NCBI GenBank assembly: GCA_001970855.1
Contig: LSSN01001448.1
Coordinates: 62,001-126,000, forward strand
Reading direction: 5' to 3'
Origin: Smittium culicis
Taxonomy: Eukaryota; Kickxellomycota; Harpellomycetes; Harpellales; Legeriomycetaceae
DNA length: 64,000 nucleotides
This document shows, piece by piece, positions 62,869 to 64,000 of the stretch (position 1 is its first letter; each line of letters starts with the position of its first letter). The notes beneath the pieces are model-generated. The model did no database searches and had not been told where the DNA came from. It saw only the letters and a list, made by a program, of their open reading frames with translations. Both the position numbers and the translations under genes were made by a program.

Positions 62869-62881
62869 CTCTCCCTCCCCT
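62869..62881 (-). other. Polypurine-tract-like sequence of the gypsy remnant
   Basis: On the minus strand AGGGGAGGGAGAG lies about 27 bp after the stop of the integrase tail. This is the usual place for the polypurine tract that primes plus-strand DNA synthesis in LTR retrotransposons. Confidence 0.55.
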
Positions 62882-62907
62882 GAAATAATTGTAATATTCC
62901 TTTGTAT

Positions 62908-64000
62908 TTAAGTGTTCATTCTTCTTTCATATACTGCAACGCTTGTTATGTGGCCAGATGGTTTGTAGATTTCTGCTCTGTAGCTTAATTTACCTAGCCG
63001 TTTTAATATTTTACATGGGCAAATGCAAATCATAGGATAGGCTTTTATTAATCATTTTTTCACCATGGATTCTCTCTTTACTAAAATCGAATCACCTATT
63101 TATACTAAACGTTTTTTTTTTTTGGATTCTGATTCGTTTGCTGTAGCTATTCCTGTCAATTTACTAACCAAAGATTTATATTGCTCTAATATATATTACA
63201 TAGGTGTATTTTTTGACACTGTTTGAAAATTGAGTACACGATAAATGAGTGCTTCTCCCATACATGAACTCAAAAGGAGAAAATTTTTTTATATCTAAAG
63301 TAGTGATACCATATGATAGTGCTGCAGAATTAACATGTGTGTCGCAACTTTTCTGTTTTTCGCCTATGTATGTATTAAACATAAATTTCGTAGCCCTATT
63401 AAATCTTTCAACTAGTCCGTTCGTTTCAGGGTGATATGGTGAAAATAAAAAGTGCTTTATATCCAAAATTTTGCAAATTTCTATCATTGGGTTCATTATA
63501 AATGACTTTCCATTTCCGGACAGTATGTTATCAGGTATTCTATGTTAAATAATATTTTCTTTCAAAGATTTTATAGTTTTACGCGATTCTAGATTTATAA
63601 TATATATTACTTCAACCCACTTAGTAAATAAATTAATGCACGCTAACATATATTTATTGCCATTTTTTGTCTCTGCTAATGAACCTGAAAGATGTATATC
63701 TAATATTTCAAACGATCTATAATATTGAATTGGTTTTAAGTTTCCCGGAGTTTTAATATTGTTCGTTTTGAGAATATGAACTTTTTAGATGAACTAGTAA
63801 ATTTGAACACATCTCCGGTCATTTTCTTCAAATAAAACGTTTCTCTGATTTTTAAAATTACATTCATATACCTCAAATGGCTATCCTGATAGTTAAATAT
63901 TATTATATCAGTCATTGGGAAGGGATCCACTAACTTTACATTAATATAGATTTGTAATTTGAATAATAAATCATTGGTTGTTGTATAACCTTATGCTCTA
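62908..64000 (-). pseudogene. Ty3/gypsy integrase remnant (cut by window edge)
   Basis: Reading leftwards from 63930: a damaged zinc-binding region (TFYLKKMTGDVFKF), then the core DIHLSGSLAETKNGNKYMLA, the segment NILSGNGKSF, and finally SPYHPETNGLVERFNR near 63420-63370. After that come a C-terminal DSILVKRESMVKK-like block and VAVYERRMNT ending at TAA 62908-62910. The second catalytic acidic residue, normally Asp in the SDNG motif, is Gly here (LSGNG). Stops break the frame near 63543 and 63090. Integrases of this type insert the DNA copy of the retrotransposon. The RT and protease would lie to the right of the window. Confidence 0.8.

Noticed and set aside
62100..63000. The 263-bp LTR as the 3' LTR of the neighbouring gypsy remnant
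   Set aside because: The LTR has target duplications immediately on both sides and lies inside the hAT-like element, so it is an independent solo LTR; its TATA motifs also point the other way.

Overview
The window looks like nuclear DNA of an AT-rich, intron-bearing fungus. The introns are short (about 60-320 bp) with GT...AG ends, and one has a TACTAAC branch-point motif. The recognisable host genes are fungal-type housekeeping genes: a Gyp7-like Rab GAP, a Tof1/Swi1/Timeless fork-protection protein and a two-LIM-domain protein rich in Ser, Asn and Pro. Low GC plus DIRS, LINE, Ty3/gypsy and MITE-like elements would suit an early-diverging (zygomycete-grade) lineage, but that placement is inference.

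Layout. 0.3-4.5 kb: a broken DIRS-type tyrosine-recombinase retrotransposon flanked by ~100-bp direct repeats. 4.6-9.0 kb: a heavily decayed LINE on the plus strand (ORF1, endonuclease and reverse transcriptase motifs still legible). 9.0-14.1 kb: a second, unrelated LINE on the minus strand, tail to tail with the first. 14.8-19.8 kb: the LIM gene (minus), whose coding region extends through at least four exons; its 5' end is unresolved in a GC-richer patch at 20.4-20.8 kb. 20.8-27.0 kb: no gene seen. 27.0-28.2 kb: a four-exon gene for a 245-residue glycine-rich membrane protein. 28.2-36.5 kb: AT desert with a LINE tail fragment and a MITE. 36.5-39.8 kb: nine-exon Gyp7-like gene (minus), reconstructed to 820 residues. 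42.5-47.1 kb: eleven-exon Timeless-family gene (plus), reconstructed to 1253 residues. 47.1-59.0 kb: mostly non-coding, with a second MITE, a compound microsatellite and a stretch of unassigned exon-like sequence. 59.0-64.0 kb: a transposon graveyard holding a third MITE, a LINE tail, a long-TIR hAT-like non-autonomous element split by a 263-bp solo LTR, and a dying Ty3/gypsy integrase cut by the window edge.

The host genes do not form an operon or a visible pathway cluster. They act in vesicle traffic (Gyp7), replication-fork protection (Timeless) and probably cytoskeleton or polarity scaffolding (LIM). The strongest new observations are repeat structures: a ~185-190-bp MITE family with three copies, a 1.6-kb hAT-like element whose intact left arm is a built-in pre-insertion control for the nested LTR, and a candidate -1 slippery site joining the two halves of the second LINE's ORF1. 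I found no convincing undescribed multi-gene system; most of the accessory content is decayed mobile DNA.
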